Below are positions 30,401 to 30,955 of a stretch of DNA of 30,955 bases, piece after piece; position 1 is the first letter of the stretch, and each line of letters starts with the position of its first letter. The stretch covers positions 207,127 to 238,081 of the forward strand of contig NW_003142805.1 in NCBI RefSeq assembly GCF_000003605.2, in the 5' to 3' direction. This DNA is from Saccoglossus kowalevskii. Lineage: Eukaryota; Hemichordata; Enteropneusta; Harrimaniidae. The notes under the pieces are model-generated. The model was not told where the DNA came from. It did no database searches and saw only the letters and a program-made list of their open reading frames with translations. A program made the position numbers and the translations under genes.

Positions 30401-30520
30401 GAAATGCGAATATTATAATACAAAAAGTGAAATAACTATTCACCGTGTAACTCGATGACTGGAGATTATATAACCACTCTGATGAATTTACATCAATAAG
30501 TAGAGTAGATCCCCCATTCA
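17993..30520 (-). CDS. Large extracellular protein: cadherin, calsyntenin-like, receptor L-domain and EGF modules (5' partial, 10 exons)
   Basis: Ten exons join in phase at all nine junctions: 30520-30444, 30094-29968, 29459-29372, 27911-27809, 27226-24408, 24241-24004, 21914-21677, 21564-21398, 20660-20469 and 18178-17993. They give 1410 aa and a stop. Order in partial-protein numbering: N-terminal segment of unknown type (1-67), beta module (68-131), cadherin repeats (148-247, 248-350, 351-449), LNS/laminin-G-like block resembling calsyntenin (about 559-729), more beta modules (about 758-819, 912-959, 1040-1100), receptor L-domain repeats (about 1100-1349), EGF-like domain (1373-1405). NxS/T glycosylation sites are frequent. 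No signal peptide is visible because the 5' end is missing, and no membrane segment is seen. Adhesion or ligand binding outside the cell is inferred from the domains. I cannot name an orthologue. Confidence 0.85.
18657..19936. mobile_element. Foldback / non-autonomous DNA transposon with long inverted ends
   Basis: Inverted ends at 18657-18816 and 19753-19936 share long runs of identity. The outer 56 bases, starting TGCAATCTGATTAAAATC, appear perfect, and the inner ends carry AATTCCGCCCTACCTACATC. Directly outside both ends is GTTAA (18652-18656 and 19937-19941), a likely target duplication. The 936-bp interior has no transposase, so the element depends on another for movement. It sits in the intron between the last L-domain exon and the EGF exon. 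Superfamily is open: the duplication could be 5 bp, or TTAA plus one base. Confidence 0.92.
19375..19520. other. GC-richer island inside the foldback element
   Basis: This part of the interior is open in several frames on both strands, with CpG-containing sequence unlike the AT-rich ends. A TTTACAG acceptor-like sequence precedes it on the plus strand. It may be a captured host fragment. I recognise no protein. Confidence 0.35.
19985..20390. repeat. Degenerate ~32-bp repeats
   Basis: Units resembling TGTACAGGATGTTGATGTGG followed by ACTGACTTG recur near 19990, 20022, 20074, 20280, 20319 and 20352, interrupted by a C-rich stretch near 20130-20175. They lie directly next to the right end of the foldback element. 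Confidence 0.5.
20469..20660 (-). CDS. Receptor L-domain exon 3
   Basis: Acceptor TTATTACAG|GAATTG and donor TTTCAG|GTAGTT, phase 0 at both ends, 64 codons. The pattern LSGLDNLEFIGGNILLLYN, then LGHVGGRVYIQGN and MQLCY, matches the repeating strand-turn layout of EGFR and insulin-receptor L domains, including the closing N-x-x-LCY. Confidence 0.9.
21398..21564 (-). CDS. Receptor L-domain exon 2
   Basis: Acceptor CATTCTAG|GT and donor AATAAG|GTATGT; the first codon is split 1+2 with the previous exon. It carries NLRVERNIKL, LTRVDGDVYL and LRVIGGSLYIVGN, three turns of the L-domain repeat. Confidence 0.92.
21677..21914 (-). CDS. Receptor L-domain exon 1
   Basis: Acceptor CATATTCAG|GTAGTA and donor AAAG|GTAATT, starting in phase 0 and leaving one base. 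NELSIVKVPTLRSLQGLQNI, then IGNLRIWRNENL, SIDIRNNPSL and ILRDVTHIKG, give four turns of the repeat. The conserved Asn after each strand (RN, NN) is the L-domain turn residue. Confidence 0.92.
22140..23500 (+). mobile_element. Broken BEL/Pao LTR-retrotransposon fragment
   Basis: A TGGTGCCGGGACCAGGATG stretch (22163-22181) resembles the primer-binding leader found just after the LTR in such elements, and the first gag ATG overlaps its end. A gag region, a CCHC-type zinc knuckle and the first residues of a protease-like part follow. The sequence then degrades into a TA repeat, and no reverse transcriptase or integrase is present. AATAAA near 22083 may belong to the remaining 5' LTR, but the LTR start is not visible. 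It lies antisense in the intron between exons 24241-24004 and 21914-21677. Confidence 0.8.
22179..23280 (+). pseudogene. gag: Disrupted BEL/Pao gag
   Basis: The frame from 22179 has a stop at 22320-22322 and another at 22548-22550. The gag core (DUF1759-like, with KLELPMFSGD and the GEAA motif) resumes in a second frame around 22560, so there is a frameshift. About 15 residues usual after the KW(K/Q)xF motif appear missing. A further stop at 23171-23173 is followed in the same frame by the knuckle CAYCKGPHYHNDC (from 23207), spacing C-x2-C-x3-H-x4-C as in this family. At least four lesions make it non-functional. Confidence 0.85.
23496..23512. repeat. TA dinucleotide run
   Basis: Short imperfect TA repeat at the decaying 3' edge of the retroelement fragment. 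Confidence 0.7.
23743..23881. repeat. GC-rich hairpin, possible small MITE
   Basis: A perfect 14-base inverted pair, GCGGTGGTCGTCGC at 23753-23766 and its complement at 23858-23871. It extends imperfectly inward to TGTTCGA / TCGAACA and outward to TTAA-like ends. It is CpG-rich within AT-rich surroundings. The TTAA-like outer bases could be a target duplication but are not exact. Confidence 0.65.
24004..24241 (-). CDS. End of fourth beta module and start of L-domain region
   Basis: Acceptor TTTGTAG|A and donor ATTCAG|GTATTG; the first base completes a codon started in the large exon (Arg). It opens with RRIDVRYHGNANG, the second half of the beta module. The later CKGDISIRSNNALTD, GLEVTCDG and LKSLANIQ resemble the Cys-bounded start of a receptor L domain. 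Length 1 + 79 codons. Confidence 0.9.
24408..27226 (-). CDS. Large 2.8-kb exon: three cadherin repeats, calsyntenin-like LNS block, beta modules
   Basis: Acceptor TTTCTTGCAG|GACATA and donor AACAAG|GTGAGT; 939 codons plus two bases, with no stop. Cadherin calcium motifs are DINDNSP (residues 240-246), DVNDNAP (344-350), LDRE (207-210), TDLDIG and TDLDSG. Repeat 3 lacks a closing DxNDN. A laminin-G/LNS-like region follows, opening near FNGVNQYAIYKGDV and closing with FKGSIDTLILSEG and CVLACRDWL. Then DLSLTGAGSDGLYRDILHSL and a YIN stretch resemble the block after the LNS domain of calsyntenins (recalled, not computed). Calsyntenins have two cadherin repeats and a membrane segment, unlike this protein. 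Shadow ORFs on both strands overlap. Confidence 0.93.
27347..27411. repeat. GT microsatellite with G run
   Basis: Two GT runs separated by a tract of about ten G bases, in the intron upstream of the large exon. The opposite-strand ORF of His/Thr repeats is an artefact of it. Confidence 0.97.
27809..27911 (-). CDS. Exon: second half of first beta module
   Basis: Acceptor GCATTTCAG|G and donor TTGGAG|GTAAGT; one leading base plus 34 codons, running into the cadherin exon in phase 0. RIVICLYSG...CNLTINAN parallels RRIDVRYHGN...ATILINLEA in the later module, which supports the exon independently. Confidence 0.82.
27912..29371. other. Intron of the multidomain gene
   Basis: AT-rich. Inverted CCATTGGAA (near 28090) and TTCCAATGG (near 28213) might bound a small decayed element. 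No ORF of interest. Confidence 0.6.
29372..29459 (-). CDS. Exon: first half of first beta module
   Basis: Acceptor AATTTCAG|GA and donor AGAAG|GTTAGT; 2 + 28 codons + 2 bases. It encodes VYSHILQRVRYNNTADQPSL, which parallels LNAINNVRYFNY in the module at the end of the large exon. The frame works only with the neighbouring exons proposed here, and both junctions fit. Confidence 0.8.
29968..30094 (-). CDS. Exon of N-terminal segment
   Basis: Acceptor CCACTACAG|TTTGCC and donor TTCAA|GTAAGT; 42 codons plus one base. FARIEITPDTSDSL and the following polar stretch match no family I can name. The donor is strong and the phase fits both sides. Confidence 0.75.
30444..30520 (-). CDS. First visible exon (5' partial)
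   Basis: Donor TACACG|GTGAAT, phase 0, joins FARIEITP. The most likely acceptor is CATATACAG|TG, giving two bases plus 25 codons (NGGSTLLIDVNSSEWLYNLQ and five more). The acceptor is uncertain, because the frame stays open upstream through the adjacent tandem array. Earlier exons and any signal peptide lie beyond the window. Confidence 0.6.
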
Positions 30521-30555
30521 CTGTATATGAATTACATCTTATATCATTGCAGTAA

Positions 30556-30955
30556 ACAACATGTATGGTACTGAATATATGTACTTCAATCAGCAATATT
30601 ATTAGACGTCTGTTAAGAAAAACAACATGTATGGTACTGAATATATGTACTTCAATCAGCAATATTATTAGACGTCTGTTAATAAATAAATACAACATGT
30701 ATGGTACTGAATATATGTACTTCAATCAGCAATATTATTAGACGGCTGTTAAGAAAAACAACATGTATGGTACTGAATATATGTACTTCAATCAGCAATA
30801 TTATTAGACGTCTGTTAATAAATAAAACATGTATGGTACTGAATATATGTACTTCAATCAGCAATATTATTAGACGTCTGTTAAGAAAAACAACATGTAT
30901 AGTACTGAATATATGTACTTCAATCAGCAATATTATTAGACGGCTGTTAATAAAT
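30556..30955. repeat. 66/70-bp tandem array with alternating unit types
   Basis: Six copies to the window edge, starting at 30556, 30622, 30692, 30758, about 30825 and 30890, each beginning ACAACATGTATGGTACTG or close. Units alternate between endings GTTAAGAAAA (copies 1, 3, 5) and GTTAATAAAT (2, 4, 6), so the true repeat is a dimer of about 134 bp. Copies are nearly identical apart from a TCT/GCT variant. The two long minus-strand ORFs here come from the 66-bp (22-codon) period and are not genes. Confidence 0.95.

Noticed and set aside
30390-30930. Two long minus-strand ORFs with a 22-residue repeated protein
   Set aside because: The period is that of the 66-bp DNA repeat; only 30444-30520 is supported as an exon.
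30556-30955. CRISPR-like repetition
   Set aside because: Repeats are head-to-tail with no unique spacers, and the genome is animal.

Overview
The window reads as nuclear DNA of an invertebrate animal. It is AT-rich, with short exons separated by long introns that have GT/AG borders, metazoan-only domain families, and several kinds of eukaryotic mobile and tandem repeats. The phylum cannot be fixed from the sequence. Two protein-coding genes are clear, both on the minus strand.

Left part (1199-10295): a complete Phox2-type paired-class homeobox gene in four coding exons (10295-10049, 4591-4377, 2994-2862, 1398-1199), predicted 264 aa. All junction phases fit. The last exon has no internal ATG, so it is easily missed; it carries a C-terminal GPFASVLSSL motif that I recognise from vertebrate PHOX2B. 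Upstream lies a cluster of four CCAAT boxes (10433-10513). The introns hold a 31-bp GC-rich minisatellite, a diverged tandem array and microsatellites.

Middle (10314-17992): about 7.7 kb with no recognised gene. It holds degenerate repeats with CACGTGA boxes (13.4-13.9 kb), four copies of an ACCCAGTGAA motif next to a duplicated CACGTGACC box (17.1-17.4 kb), and one weak plus-strand ORF (17527-17715).

Right part (17993-30955): ten exons of a large extracellular protein whose 5' end lies beyond the window. In order the domains are a beta module, three cadherin repeats, a laminin-G/calsyntenin-like block, further beta modules, tandem receptor L-domain repeats, and one EGF-like domain followed by a stop codon. 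Phases agree at all nine junctions, giving 1410 aa in the window. I know of no named protein with this order of domains, and it is the main candidate for something undescribed.

Mobile DNA inside the second gene: a 1280-bp foldback element with 160-184-bp inverted ends and a GTTAA target duplication (18657-19936), a broken BEL/Pao gag fragment in antisense (about 22140-23500), a GC-rich hairpin element (about 23743-23881), and a 66/70-bp alternating tandem array running off the right edge (30556-30955). Phox2 would act in the nucleus as a transcription factor; the second product would act outside the cell or at its surface. Nothing in the sequence shows that the two genes work together.
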